Shown here: one piece after another, positions 27,267 to 36,894 of the stretch
How the letters are laid out: the number at the start of each line of letters is the position of its first letter
Numbering within the stretch: the stretch's first letter is position 1
NCBI RefSeq assembly: GCF_013408335.1
Contig: NZ_JACBZR010000003.1
Coordinates: 19,151 to 83,150, forward strand
Length of the DNA stretch: 64,000 nucleotides
From: Nocardioides panzhihuensis
GTDB taxonomy: Bacteria; Actinomycetota; Actinomycetes; Propionibacteriales; Nocardioidaceae
Reading direction: 5' to 3'
The notes under the pieces: model-generated
The model's input: the letters and a program-made list of their open reading frames with translations, nothing else
Told to the model about the DNA's origin: nothing
The model's database searches: none
Made by a program: the position numbers and the translations under genes

Positions 27267-28385
27267 TTATTCGGCGGATTCCCCCCGGATTCCCCCCGAG
27301 CCGTTCAGGCGGGCCAATCCGGCCTCATCTGCGACGGTCCCGAGGTGGTGCAGATAGATGTTTGTCGTCGCGATTGAGGCATGCCCCATCCATGCCTGAA
27401 CCGTGGTCGCGGGCACGCCCTTCGCCAGCCACAGGCAGGCGGCCGTGTGGCGCAGATCGTGAATTCTGCGGCCGTGCGAGATCAGCTCCCAGTCGACGGC
27501 CCGCTTGACGGCGCTCGCGTGCAACCGGTGACCAGTGGCGGTGACGAACACCAGATCGCGGGTGGTGCGTCCGGCGATCAGGTCTTTGACGGTCGGGAGG
27601 ATGCGGTCCGCGAGCGGCACGAATCGGGACTTCCCGGACTTGGTTGTCTTGGCTTCGCCTCCCTCGGGTGCTGCGCGTCGAACGTAGATGCCCGGCATGG
27701 GGTCGAATACGACGTCGCTCACTCGAACCTCACGCAGCTCCGACCAGCGGAGCCCGGTCCATCCCGCGACCAGCAGGATGTCCGAGAGTCGGGCGAGGTC
27801 GCGTGTTCGCTCTGCTGCTCGAATCAGACTGACGGAGTCCCTCGATGCGAGGTGGGCGGCATCGAGGACGAAGGTCTCTAGCTCGGTCTCGCTGAAGGGG
27901 TGCATCTCGGTGGCTACCTCACTTGCTTTGGGTACTCGGGTTGGTGTGACGGGGTTGTGCTGGACCATGCGTTCTCGGACTGCCCATGCGAAGAACGAAG
28001 ACAGTGACGCCCGGTAGCGCTTGACCGACTTCTCGGCGAGGCCTCGGCGGCGGAGCGCGACCAGCGCGCGGGAGACCTCGCGTTCGGTCACACTGCCGAT
28101 CTGCAGGGCTGACAGCGCGGGCGGTGTTAGGCGCGGGAGCGCGGCATCTGCGGTGTACGTCTTGGGGGCGACGGTCGCCTTGCGCTCATCGAGCCACATC
28201 GGCAAGGCCTTGCGGACGGTGATCTGTCCGGCGCGGCGGTCGAACCCACCCGCGAGCGCGGCACGCTCGCGGGTGAGCCAGTCGACAGCCTCGCGGCGGG
28301 TGTCGAACATCTTTGTGCCGATGTCGACCCGACCTTGCTTCAGTCGCGCTTGCCAGCGACCGTTCGTCATCTTCCGGACGTTCAC
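27267..28385 (-). CDS. int: Tyrosine recombinase integrase, copy B
   Basis: A 372-residue site-specific recombinase that would integrate the element at tRNA-Ala(CGC). It has an N-terminal arm-binding/SAM-like region (1-165) and a catalytic domain with R213 (GLRWSE), K252 region, H309-x2-R312 (HDLRH), H335 (MGHAS) and the nucleophile Y344 (NIYLHH). The GTG start at 28385 overlaps the xis TGA by 4 bases, with GGAGG upstream. The stop lies 18 bases from the terminator, and the last codons (GGIRGESAE) include the att-flanking repeat. Confidence 0.95.
   Translation of the reverse strand: MNVRKMTNGRWQARLKQGRVDIGTKMFDTRREAVDWLTRERAALAGGFDRRAGQITVRKALPMWLDERKATVAPKTYTADAALPRLTPPALSALQIGSVTEREVSRALVALRRRGLAEKSVKRYRASLSSFFAWAVRERMVQHNPVTPTRVPKASEVATEMHPFSETELETFVLDAAHLASRDSVSLIRAAERTRDLARLSDILLVAGWTGLRWSELREVRVSDVVFDPMPGIYVRRAAPEGGEAKTTKSGKSRFVPLADRILPTVKDLIAGRTTRDLVFVTATGHRLHASAVKRAVDWELISHGRRIHDLRHTAACLWLAKGVPATTVQAWMGHASIATTNIYLHHLGTVADEAGLARLNGSGGIRGESAE
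27278..27300. repeat. Right 23-bp att-flanking direct repeat, A/B junction
   Basis: Partner of 27060-27082 (22 of 23 bases equal), inside the 3' end of int. Confidence 0.65.
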
Positions 28386-28621
28386 GCGGCCACCTCCTCA
28401 AGCCAGGCGAGCACGTCGCTACGGCGATAGCGGGGCGAGTCAGGAGAGAGCCAGTAGACGCGAGGTCCCTTGCCGGTTGCCCGCCAGCGGCAGAGCGTCG
28501 ACGGCGTCACCTTGAGCGCTTCGGCGACCTCGCGCGATGTCCAGAGGATCGGCAGCACATCGTTCGGGTCGTTGGCTGATCCCGCGACGGCCAGGTGATC
28601 GCGGCGGCTGATCTTGCTCAT
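28382..28621 (-). CDS. xis: Excisionase, HTH_17/MerR-like (79 aa), copy B
   Basis: A 79-residue protein with the typical Xis helix-turn-helix LWTSREVAEALKVTPSTLCRW (about 26-46) and the wing VYWLSPDSPRYRRSDVLAWLEE. GGAGG lies 7 bases before the ATG. It is followed by int with a GTGA overlap, the rep-xis-int order known from pSAM2-type elements. All three amplification breakpoints used in this window fall in or near xis and int on one side. Confidence 0.92.
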   Translation of the reverse strand: MSKISRRDHLAVAGSANDPNDVLPILWTSREVAEALKVTPSTLCRWRATGKGPRVYWLSPDSPRYRRSDVLAWLEEVAA

Positions 28622-28665
28622 CAGTGGGCCTCCTTGGCGCTCGTGTTGTGGGTTGAGGTGGGGTG

Positions 28666-28873
28666 AGCCGTACCAGCCGTACCAGCCGTACCAACGGCGT
28701 GTTTCGGCTGGTCAGGTGCGGATTTTGGGTGGTACGGCTTTGGTACGGCTGGTACGGCTTGGGATTTCTGGTACGGCTTTGGTACGGCTCGATTTCCCAA
28801 GCCGTACCACTCGGAATCGTGGCCTGACCTCGGAAAACAGGGTCTTGGTACGGCTGGTACGGCTGGTACGGCT
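28666..28873. repeat. Iteron array 10 (copy B, unit 1)
   Basis: Twelve 9-mers arranged as in 741-948, here downstream of an intact xis start. Confidence 0.85.
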
Positions 28874-28913
28874 TGGGGCCCTCGACGTGTCGCCGGTCGG
28901 GTGGGGTGGGTGG

Positions 28914-30143
28914 TCATCGACGGGCCTCCGGGTCGCAGGTCGGGTGTGTGCGGGTGCCGTCGTCGATCGCGAGAGGTTGGCGGCAGATGAGGCAGGTTGG
29001 GGCGGGTGCGCAGTAGCGGGCCCAGGCGTCGGCGAACGCGGCACGCTGGTAGCCCTTGGCTTGTCCGGTGTCGAACCGGATCGTGTCGGATCGGATGTCG
29101 AAGTCGCGCAGCAGGAAACCGAGTTTCATCGCGGTCAGACCTTGCAGCGGGTTGGAGTAGGTCGCCCACGGTGCCTCGGGGTCGTCCTTGAGCCGGTCGA
29201 GCAGGACCGAGGTGGGCAGCGCTTCGGCGTCACCGAACGCGGTACGGCAGTCGGTCAGCAGTCGGGTTTGCAGGGTGGTCTGTGCGTTGGCGTCGCGGGT
29301 CTCGGTGAGGGTGACGCAGGCTTCGCGGCCGATCTCGGGCCAGTCGCCTCCGGCAAGGTCGGCGATCGCGAGCAGAGGTTCCCAGGTGTCGGCGGCGCGG
29401 TCCTCGACCGGCATGTCCGGGGTGGCGGTGCCGAGGTGGTCATGATGCGCGACCACCCACTGGTTCAGCCGCTTTCGGAGGTTGTCCAGCGCTGGACCAT
29501 CACGGCGAGTCCGGTACGGCGCGACGGACTCACCAGGCGCGCGACGACGCATCCGGATAACGACGGCGCGGTCCTCGATGGTGTCCGGCATCGCACCGAT
29601 CCCAGCGAGGGCGGCCATGGCGAATGTCTGGATGCGCTCGACGCTCGAGTTAGCGGCGTTGTAGCGCAGCGCGGGCCGGTTGCGCTGGTGTCCGGCGTTG
29701 AGCAGGCCGCGTAGGTCTTCGTTCTCGCCTGCCTTGGGTCCGAAGATGGTGTCGGCCTCGTCGAGCAGGATCGTGGGCGGGTTCTTCGTCTTCATCCCGA
29801 TGGAGCGGTAAACGGCGCTGGGTGAGGCGTTGACGGTGAGCAGCGGGTCATGGCAGGTCGCCTCGGCCAGGTCGAGCAGCCGCGACTTGCCGCATCGTTT
29901 CTCCGGGGCACGGATCACCAGGCGGGGCGCGTGGGCCCACACGGGTACGGCGTGGGTGGCGGCGATCCAGAGAACGACCCCGGTCATGGCGTGAGCATCG
30001 GGGAGGATGACGTACTTCCCGATCGCATCGCGAACCTCGTTGAGCAGCAGCTCTCCCGCGTTGGGCGCGAAGTCGGCCGGGGTGAGCCTTTCCTCACCCG
30101 GGCTGACCGTGACGTTCTCGGCGGTGGTGGTGTCGTCGGCCAT
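28914..30143 (-). CDS. DUF3631-type ATPase (copy B, unit 1)
   Basis: Complete and identical to 989-2218. An open frame continues upstream to 30317 through the frameshifted xis remnant, but the GGAGG-preceded ATG at 30143 is the sensible start. Confidence 0.85.
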   Translation of the reverse strand: MADDTTTAENVTVSPGEERLTPADFAPNAGELLLNEVRDAIGKYVILPDAHAMTGVVLWIAATHAVPVWAHAPRLVIRAPEKRCGKSRLLDLAEATCHDPLLTVNASPSAVYRSIGMKTKNPPTILLDEADTIFGPKAGENEDLRGLLNAGHQRNRPALRYNAANSSVERIQTFAMAALAGIGAMPDTIEDRAVVIRMRRRAPGESVAPYRTRRDGPALDNLRKRLNQWVVAHHDHLGTATPDMPVEDRAADTWEPLLAIADLAGGDWPEIGREACVTLTETRDANAQTTLQTRLLTDCRTAFGDAEALPTSVLLDRLKDDPEAPWATYSNPLQGLTAMKLGFLLRDFDIRSDTIRFDTGQAKGYQRAAFADAWARYCAPAPTCLICRQPLAIDDGTRTHPTCDPEARR

Positions 30144-30171
30144 GGGTTGTTCCTCCGGGTTGGGTTCCGAG

Positions 30172-30244
30172 CGGCAGCACATCGTTCGGGTCGTTGGCTG
30201 ATCCCGCGACGGCCAGGTGATCGCGGCGGCTGATCTTGCCTCAT
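30172..30244 (-). pseudogene. Xis remnant with 1-base insertion (copy B)
   Basis: The first 24 xis codons joined to the DUF3631 leader. An extra C near 30240 shifts the frame right after the ATG (MRQDQPPR instead of MSKISRR). The copy C remnants lack this insertion. Confidence 0.9.
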
Positions 30245-30288
30245 CAGTGGGCCTCCTTGGCGCTCGTGTTGTGGGTTGAGGTGGGGTG

Positions 30289-30496
30289 AGCCGTACCAGC
30301 CGTACCAGCCGTACCAACGGCGTGTTTCGGCTGGTCAGGTGCGGATTTTGGGTGGTACGGCTTTGGTACGGCTGGTACGGCTTGGGATTTCTGGTACGGC
30401 TTTGGTACGGCTCGATTTCCCAAGCCGTACCACTCGGAATCGTGGCCTGACCTCGGAAAACAGGGTCTTGGTACGGCTGGTACGGCTGGTACGGCT
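30289..30496. repeat. Iteron array 11 (copy B, unit 2)
   Basis: Twelve 9-mers arranged as in 741-948. Confidence 0.85.
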
Positions 30497-30536
30497 TGGG
30501 GCCCTCGACGTGTCGCCGGTCGGGTGGGGTGGGTGG

Positions 30537-31766
30537 TCATCGACGGGCCTCCGGGTCGCAGGTCGGGTGTGTGCGGGTGCCGTCGTCGATCGCGAGAGGT
30601 TGGCGGCAGATGAGGCAGGTTGGGGCGGGTGCGCAGTAGCGGGCCCAGGCGTCGGCGAACGCGGCACGCTGGTAGCCCTTGGCTTGTCCGGTGTCGAACC
30701 GGATCGTGTCGGATCGGATGTCGAAGTCGCGCAGCAGGAAACCGAGTTTCATCGCGGTCAGACCTTGCAGCGGGTTGGAGTAGGTCGCCCACGGTGCCTC
30801 GGGGTCGTCCTTGAGCCGGTCGAGCAGGACCGAGGTGGGCAGCGCTTCGGCGTCACCGAACGCGGTACGGCAGTCGGTCAGCAGTCGGGTTTGCAGGGTG
30901 GTCTGTGCGTTGGCGTCGCGGGTCTCGGTGAGGGTGACGCAGGCTTCGCGGCCGATCTCGGGCCAGTCGCCTCCGGCAAGGTCGGCGATCGCGAGCAGAG
31001 GTTCCCAGGTGTCGGCGGCGCGGTCCTCGACCGGCATGTCCGGGGTGGCGGTGCCGAGGTGGTCATGATGCGCGACCACCCACTGGTTCAGCCGCTTTCG
31101 GAGGTTGTCCAGCGCTGGACCATCACGGCGAGTCCGGTACGGCGCGACGGACTCACCAGGCGCGCGACGACGCATCCGGATAACGACGGCGCGGTCCTCG
31201 ATGGTGTCCGGCATCGCACCGATCCCAGCGAGGGCGGCCATGGCGAATGTCTGGATGCGCTCGACGCTCGAGTTAGCGGCGTTGTAGCGCAGCGCGGGCC
31301 GGTTGCGCTGGTGTCCGGCGTTGAGCAGGCCGCGTAGGTCTTCGTTCTCGCCTGCCTTGGGTCCGAAGATGGTGTCGGCCTCGTCGAGCAGGATCGTGGG
31401 CGGGTTCTTCGTCTTCATCCCGATGGAGCGGTAAACGGCGCTGGGTGAGGCGTTGACGGTGAGCAGCGGGTCATGGCAGGTCGCCTCGGCCAGGTCGAGC
31501 AGCCGCGACTTGCCGCATCGTTTCTCCGGGGCACGGATCACCAGGCGGGGCGCGTGGGCCCACACGGGTACGGCGTGGGTGGCGGCGATCCAGAGAACGA
31601 CCCCGGTCATGGCGTGAGCATCGGGGAGGATGACGTACTTCCCGATCGCATCGCGAACCTCGTTGAGCAGCAGCTCTCCCGCGTTGGGCGCGAAGTCGGC
31701 CGGGGTGAGCCTTTCCTCACCCGGGCTGACCGTGACGTTCTCGGCGGTGGTGGTGTCGTCGGCCAT
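30537..31766 (-). CDS. DUF3631-type ATPase (copy B, unit 2)
   Basis: Complete, in its native position behind the intact Prim-Pol gene of copy B. Confidence 0.86.
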   Translation of the reverse strand: MADDTTTAENVTVSPGEERLTPADFAPNAGELLLNEVRDAIGKYVILPDAHAMTGVVLWIAATHAVPVWAHAPRLVIRAPEKRCGKSRLLDLAEATCHDPLLTVNASPSAVYRSIGMKTKNPPTILLDEADTIFGPKAGENEDLRGLLNAGHQRNRPALRYNAANSSVERIQTFAMAALAGIGAMPDTIEDRAVVIRMRRRAPGESVAPYRTRRDGPALDNLRKRLNQWVVAHHDHLGTATPDMPVEDRAADTWEPLLAIADLAGGDWPEIGREACVTLTETRDANAQTTLQTRLLTDCRTAFGDAEALPTSVLLDRLKDDPEAPWATYSNPLQGLTAMKLGFLLRDFDIRSDTIRFDTGQAKGYQRAAFADAWARYCAPAPTCLICRQPLAIDDGTRTHPTCDPEARR

Positions 31767-31834
31767 GGGTTGTTCCTCCGGGTTGGGTTCCGAGTTGGGC
31801 GTTGTCTGGTCGTCTCGTTGGTCGAAGGCGTGGG

Positions 31835-32863
31835 TCATGCGGCGCTCCGGGTCGCGGCGCGGCGGAAGCCGGACAGGATCGTGTTCTCGGCCTCGTAGGC
31901 GGTGTAGGCGCGAGCGGCGATGTGCCCAGCGGCAGCGACCAACAGCCGGTCGAGCGCGGAGTGTTCGGTGATCAGGTCGCGTGCAACCAACTTTCCGACT
32001 GTGGCGGCCGCGACGAAGAGCGCGGCGTTTCGGCCGCCCTTGGTCGCGTCCAGCAGACCCGCGACGCCGTTTGCGTGGTCGCCGTTGATCGCGATGTCGA
32101 AGACGCGGTTTACGTACGCGTCCGGGTCGCGCAGTGGCTCGCCGGACCCGATCGGCTGTAGTGGTCGGGCCTGTGTCCTAGAACCGTCCTGAGAGCGGTT
32201 CTGTGACGTGCGGGTGGCGGGTCGGCGGTCGTGGGTGAGGAGGTCGAGCAGGAACATCGGGAGCGGTGCGGCCGGGCGGTCGTCGATGATGTCGTACGCG
32301 CTAGCTCCGATGCTGGTTGGCGGTGCGGCGACGTATCCGCCGTGGGCGCGGGTGTCGATCAACCAGCCGATCTTTCCGGCTGTGTTGCCGTAGGCCACAT
32401 CGGCCGGCGCAGCGTAGTAGAGGTGGGTTCCTCCGGAGACGGTGCGCACGGTGTAGGTCGGGGTGATGGTGCCGCCGTGGACTCCGGCGAGGTGGTCGAG
32501 CACGTCGGCGCCAGTGGTGATCTCGAACGACTTCCACGGTTCGGGGATCTCGGTTCCGGGCTTGTGGGTGTCGAGGTCGACCACGACCAGGCGGGAGGGC
32601 CCACAGGCGATCCCGACTCCGTAGGCGGGGTTGCTGGACCATGCTTTGGTGATCTTGTCGGCGCGGATGGTGGCGCGTTGCTCCCACCCGGCGTGAGTGG
32701 TGCGGCACCCCGGGGCGGTGCCATCGCAGTCGGTGGCACGGTGGTTCGGCGTAGCGGGCCGCTTGGAGCCGGGCAGCAGGGGGAAGACTCGCCAGCCACG
32801 GGCGGCGTAGTCCAGAGCGGTCGTGAGGCTGTCGGTCAGGGTGTCAGGCTGCTGCTGCATCAT
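31835..32863 (-). CDS. Prim-Pol, copy B
   Basis: Identical product to 18351-19379, 13,484 bp further on. The junction-proximal hairpin is at 32180-32202, with no rearrangement here. Confidence 0.9.
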   Translation of the reverse strand: MMQQQPDTLTDSLTTALDYAARGWRVFPLLPGSKRPATPNHRATDCDGTAPGCRTTHAGWEQRATIRADKITKAWSSNPAYGVGIACGPSRLVVVDLDTHKPGTEIPEPWKSFEITTGADVLDHLAGVHGGTITPTYTVRTVSGGTHLYYAAPADVAYGNTAGKIGWLIDTRAHGGYVAAPPTSIGASAYDIIDDRPAAPLPMFLLDLLTHDRRPATRTSQNRSQDGSRTQARPLQPIGSGEPLRDPDAYVNRVFDIAINGDHANGVAGLLDATKGGRNAALFVAAATVGKLVARDLITEHSALDRLLVAAAGHIAARAYTAYEAENTILSGFRRAATRSAA

Positions 32864-33137
32864 CGATCTGTCCTTCCTCGGATTCGTGCTGGTCGTGGTG
32901 CTGGTCTGGTTCGTGGCGGTCGGGTCGGGCGAGGGCGACCATGAAGCCCTTCAAGGTCGGTCGCGGGTGCTCGGCGGCGTACTCGGCGAGTTCGGTCGGA
33001 TAGCCCAGGGATTCGGCCTCAGCGGCGAGGAACCAGGCGTGCGAGGCGTTGTGAAACTCGCTGGTGATCAGGTCGCGCCACCAGTGGCGGCGACGCTGCA
33101 CATAGCGGCGGCGCGGACGGCGGGGAGGGCGGCTCAT
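32844..33137 (-). CDS. Small basic hypothetical protein (97 aa), copy B
   Basis: Identical to 19360-19653, with the same overlaps. Confidence 0.75.
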   Translation of the reverse strand: MSRPPRRPRRRYVQRRRHWWRDLITSEFHNASHAWFLAAEAESLGYPTELAEYAAEHPRPTLKGFMVALARPDRHEPDQHHDQHESEEGQIDDAAAA

Positions 33138-34168
33138 CAGGCACCCGCAGCCCTGCTATTGGTCCAGCGGTAGACGGTCCGGTCGGAGACGTCGAGCAGC
33201 CCGGCGACCTCGGGCACGGGCAGCCCGTACGCGCGCAGCTCGACCGCAGCGCACGCGGCGTGGACCTGGTCGCCGTCCTCGTCGTTCAGCGGCTCATCGC
33301 AGATGGCGCACTGGTCGATGTGGTCCTCGTTGTGGTGCGCGTCGTCGTGGGTGTCAGGGATGACAGTCAGGGTCGGCGCGACACTGACAGCCGGGGTGAC
33401 AGCGGAGCCGGGAGCAGTGATCTCGTGAGGGTGGTTGTCAGGGTCGGTGTCACCCGCGGTGTCAGCCCTGGTGTCAGGGGTTGTGTCAGGGGTGAGGGTC
33501 GCCTGACGGCCGATCAGCTTGCCGTAGGCGATCGCCCCGGCCGCGTGCTTCTCGGCGGACCTGGTCAGCCGGGACGCGGCGCGGTTCTCGGCGCGCTCGA
33601 CGGTCACCTTGATCTCGGCCAGAGCACGGGTACGTGCGGCCAGCCGCGCCGACTCGCCGTAGCCGGTGATGGTCTCCATGTGGGCGGCGTGACGAGCCTC
33701 GATCACGGCCAGGGCTCGCTGGTCGCGGATCTCTGCCGTGCGGGACCGGATGATCGCGGCAGTCTCCGGGGAGACGGTGACCTGGTCGCGGATCCCGTCA
33801 GCGACCAGCAGCAGCGCAGCCAGCGCCGGAATCGCCGACCAAGGGCCCATGTGCCCGACAGCAGCGAGCAGGACCGTCGAGGCGGCCACAGCAACCGCCG
33901 TGGCGGCACCGAAGCCGTAGGCGGCGGCTCGCTGTCCGGACTTGTAGGCACCGATCGTGGTGTGACCCAGCGCAGCCCACACCACATCAGCGGCGAGAGC
34001 GACGGCTACACCGACAGCGGGCGCGGCAGAACCTGCGGCGGGGATCATCGCGGCGACCTGCGGCGCGATGGTCACAGCGACCTGGACGAAGCCAACGAAG
34101 GTCATTCCGTAGCCGACACCAGCGAGGCCAGAGGGCCGTTTCTTGGTGGTGGTGGTGTGCGCGTTCAT
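33137..34168 (-). CDS. Membrane/zinc-knuckle/HTH protein, copy B
   Basis: Identical to 19653-20684. Confidence 0.75.
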   Translation of the reverse strand: MNAHTTTTKKRPSGLAGVGYGMTFVGFVQVAVTIAPQVAAMIPAAGSAAPAVGVAVALAADVVWAALGHTTIGAYKSGQRAAAYGFGAATAVAVAASTVLLAAVGHMGPWSAIPALAALLLVADGIRDQVTVSPETAAIIRSRTAEIRDQRALAVIEARHAAHMETITGYGESARLAARTRALAEIKVTVERAENRAASRLTRSAEKHAAGAIAYGKLIGRQATLTPDTTPDTRADTAGDTDPDNHPHEITAPGSAVTPAVSVAPTLTVIPDTHDDAHHNEDHIDQCAICDEPLNDEDGDQVHAACAAVELRAYGLPVPEVAGLLDVSDRTVYRWTNSRAAGA

Positions 34169-34254
34169 GGCGGTGAGTTCTCCTGTTTCGGACTGTTTCG
34201 GGCATGGGTGAGGTAGGGACTTGGGCCAGCGAGACGTTTCTGGAGGGTTTCTCC

Positions 34255-34435
34255 GCTACCGGGTGGAGGTGTTGGGCGAGGTGGGTAGCGGTAGCGGGCG
34301 GGAGGAGGGGTCGGATCGGCCCGGATCCAGGGTTCGAACGGGTGCGCGAAGTGGAGGGCTACTCCGCTACGTCGCTGGTCAGGTAGCAGTTTCGGTAGTA
34401 GCAGGGGTGCTACGGGTAGCAGCCGCTACGGCTAC
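34255..34435. repeat. GTAGC pentamer cluster, copy B
   Basis: Same eleven pentamers as 20771-20951. Confidence 0.6.
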
Positions 34436-34447
34436 CGATTCCGGGGT

Positions 34448-36709
34448 TCAGACGGGTGCAAGGACACCTCCGATCGGGTTGTCGGGGTCGTCGGTGTCGG
34501 TGTGGCCGAGTGTGTCGGTCAGGTCGCGGCGGACCAGACCGCGTTTGTTGGTCTGCTTGCCGTCGATGACCTTCTTGACCTGGACGGTGCGGATCCCGTG
34601 GGGTTTGACGGCAGCGGTGACCTGCTCCCCGGTCCACCCGCCATAGAGCGACCCGTTGTGCTCGGCGAGGCGGGCGGCGAGTTCGTCGCACCAGACCTTC
34701 CCGTTGCTCCACTCCGGGTCGTGCTCGGGCCAGACCGCGAGGAGGTGGTCCAGGATGGATCCGGTGTCGTCGTCGGGCAGGATCTCCCCGGCCGCCATTC
34801 CGGTCAGGCGGCCAGCGGCCAACCGCGCAGCACGGGCACGGGCACAGATGACCTCGGCGGCGGGCGCGTCCACGAAGGAGGACCGGACGATGACCGGGTC
34901 GTCACCCTCACCGACGAGGTAGGCGATACCGAGGTCTTTACGACCGAAGGTGGTCGCGCGGATGCCGGACTTGTACATCGAGGTCCCCAGGACCATGTCG
35001 TTCTCGACCTGTCCCATGACCTTGAGGCACAGCCGCAGGACCGCGTTCGCGGAGATGCCGGTCGGGATGGACTTGGCGTCGGGGCGCTGGGTGGCCAGCC
35101 AGACCATGATCCCGACCGCGGGTCCGCGCTTGACCAGGTCGGTGACGATCTCGGCGATCTCGGCCCCGTGGGTGGGGTGCTCGAACATCTTCTGTGTCTC
35201 GTCAAAGGCCCAGAAGATCGGGTGCAGTTTGAGGGACTTCTCCGAGGCGAGAGCGTCGGTGACCTTGGACTCGGGGCACACCTCCCGGGGCAGGGTCTTG
35301 ATGGCCTTGTAGCGGCGGCGCATCTCGATCGCCCCTTCCCGCAGGTCGCGGACGAGGTAGTCGATGTCTTCGGGGTCGTCCCCGGACCGGTTGGCGTGGG
35401 CGACGTCATCGAGCATCCCGAGGTCGGATCCGCCCTTGAGGTTGTAGGTGTGCAGCTCGACGCGCGGGTCCAGCGCGGCAGCGAGGCAGAGCAGGCGCAG
35501 GGTGAACGTCTTACCCATGCGCGGCAGGGCACCGATAAGACCGGTCGCGAACATCAGGGTCACGACCACGGGGCGGCCACGCTGGTCGACACCGATCGGG
35601 ATCGGCTCGAACACGTTGACCTTCCCGGAGGTGGCCAGCGGCCAGGGCGCGGGCTTGGACTGGGCCAGGGACTTGTCGGCGACGTAGAGGACCAGGCGGC
35701 CGACGTGGACCTCGGGGTCGGTCTCGGGCCACACCTTCCCCAGGGAGCGACGCAGACCCGAAGCGAGACGGTCGCGCTGCTCGATCACCTCCGAGGCAGT
35801 CACCCCGGGCGGGAGGTCGAGTTCGGCACGGAACCCAGCACCGTCACGCATGATCGGCGAGACGAACGCGATCGCCTTCGCACCCTCCTTAGCCATGGCC
35901 TGGTTCAGCCGCGCCAGACCCAGCGAACCGAGCGCGTTGAGGATCAGGTCCGAGGTAAGCCGCGGCTCCTTGGCCGTGTCCACGGCACGGCCGGTGATCG
36001 GCTTGTCCGGGTTGCGACCGAGCAGGCCGAGACCAGCCAGAGCGGCCAAGCCGAGACCGAGCTGGACCATCAGGGAGTCGATCCCGTACACGACGTAGGC
36101 GGCGATGCCGGCCACGGTCAGGAGCATCAGGACCGCAAGGAAGACGCGCGCTTTGATCTGGCGGCGGTGGTCCTCCCTCAGCCGGAGATAGGCCCCGGCG
36201 TCGAGGGTGTTGCCGCGTACGGTCATCCGGTTCTCTTTGTCCTCGGCGTCGAAGATCCAGCCCCAGCACATAGCCATGACACGGCCCAGGCCGAGCGGGG
36301 ACCGGGCGGCCAACTTCGCGTAGTACGTCGGCAGACGCACCCCGTGATAGGTCGTGGTGTGGCCGTAGTGCTTCACCGCCCACGCAGCCGCCGACTTCGC
36401 CGACTCGCGGTCCTTGGCCCAGGCGGGCAGGATCTCCCGGCGCGGGGCAGCCTTGACCGTGCCGGACCGGTCGTCGCGAACGGCGAGGACCTGACCGTCA
36501 ACGATCTCCGGAGTCGTCTCCGTGTCGTCCTCGGCGGCGGCGTCGGTGTTGTCGTGAGCGGCCTGAGCGCGCTCAGAGACGTTCTCGGCGATGGCCGGGG
36601 CAGCGTTGGTGCTCTCAGAGGCTTCAGGAGCGGCCTCACGGGCGCGGCGAGCCGCGTCGAGGTCGTAGACCCCGATCCCGTGGGCCTCTTGGTTCGGTGT
36701 GGTGGTCAT
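34448..36709 (-). CDS. FtsK/TraB-like translocase, copy B
   Basis: Identical to 20964-23225. Confidence 0.9.
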   Translation of the reverse strand: MTTTPNQEAHGIGVYDLDAARRAREAAPEASESTNAAPAIAENVSERAQAAHDNTDAAAEDDTETTPEIVDGQVLAVRDDRSGTVKAAPRREILPAWAKDRESAKSAAAWAVKHYGHTTTYHGVRLPTYYAKLAARSPLGLGRVMAMCWGWIFDAEDKENRMTVRGNTLDAGAYLRLREDHRRQIKARVFLAVLMLLTVAGIAAYVVYGIDSLMVQLGLGLAALAGLGLLGRNPDKPITGRAVDTAKEPRLTSDLILNALGSLGLARLNQAMAKEGAKAIAFVSPIMRDGAGFRAELDLPPGVTASEVIEQRDRLASGLRRSLGKVWPETDPEVHVGRLVLYVADKSLAQSKPAPWPLATSGKVNVFEPIPIGVDQRGRPVVVTLMFATGLIGALPRMGKTFTLRLLCLAAALDPRVELHTYNLKGGSDLGMLDDVAHANRSGDDPEDIDYLVRDLREGAIEMRRRYKAIKTLPREVCPESKVTDALASEKSLKLHPIFWAFDETQKMFEHPTHGAEIAEIVTDLVKRGPAVGIMVWLATQRPDAKSIPTGISANAVLRLCLKVMGQVENDMVLGTSMYKSGIRATTFGRKDLGIAYLVGEGDDPVIVRSSFVDAPAAEVICARARAARLAAGRLTGMAAGEILPDDDTGSILDHLLAVWPEHDPEWSNGKVWCDELAARLAEHNGSLYGGWTGEQVTAAVKPHGIRTVQVKKVIDGKQTNKRGLVRRDLTDTLGHTDTDDPDNPIGGVLAPV

Positions 36710-36711
36710 GA

Positions 36712-36894
36712 TCAGGCTCCCTTCTCAGCAAGGCCAGCGGCCTTGGTCAGGTTTTTGGCCAGGGTCCGGGCGGCGGCGGGGGTGATGGTGTGGACGCCGA
36801 CCTGGACATACGGCGTCCTCGCGGACGGGTCGACGACGATGTCGGGGGTGTTGGGCCCCGACCTGATGACGGTGACCTTGGGGCGCTTGGGCAT
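36712..36894 (-). CDS. Small hypothetical protein (60 aa), copy B
   Basis: Identical to 23228-23410. Confidence 0.7.
   Translation of the reverse strand: MPKRPKVTVIRSGPNTPDIVVDPSARTPYVQVGVHTITPAAARTLAKNLTKAAGLAEKGA

Larger units (their letters stand above)
28550..31794. repeat. Two tandem rep units of 1,622/1,623 bp (type II, copy B)
   Basis: Unit 1 is 28550-30171 and unit 2 is 30172-31794. The junction joins the DUF3631 leader (ending ttccgag) to codon 24 of xis (starting cggcagcac). Each unit holds the xis start, one iteron array and one complete DUF3631 gene with its own ribosome binding site. Unit 2 is one base longer because of an extra C near 30240, just inside the xis start. Confidence 0.95.

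Noticed and set aside
28914..30317. A 467-residue extended DUF3631 protein in copy B
   Set aside because: The extension is a frameshifted xis remnant plus iteron-derived sequence. The ribosome-binding-site-supported start at 30143 gives the standard protein.
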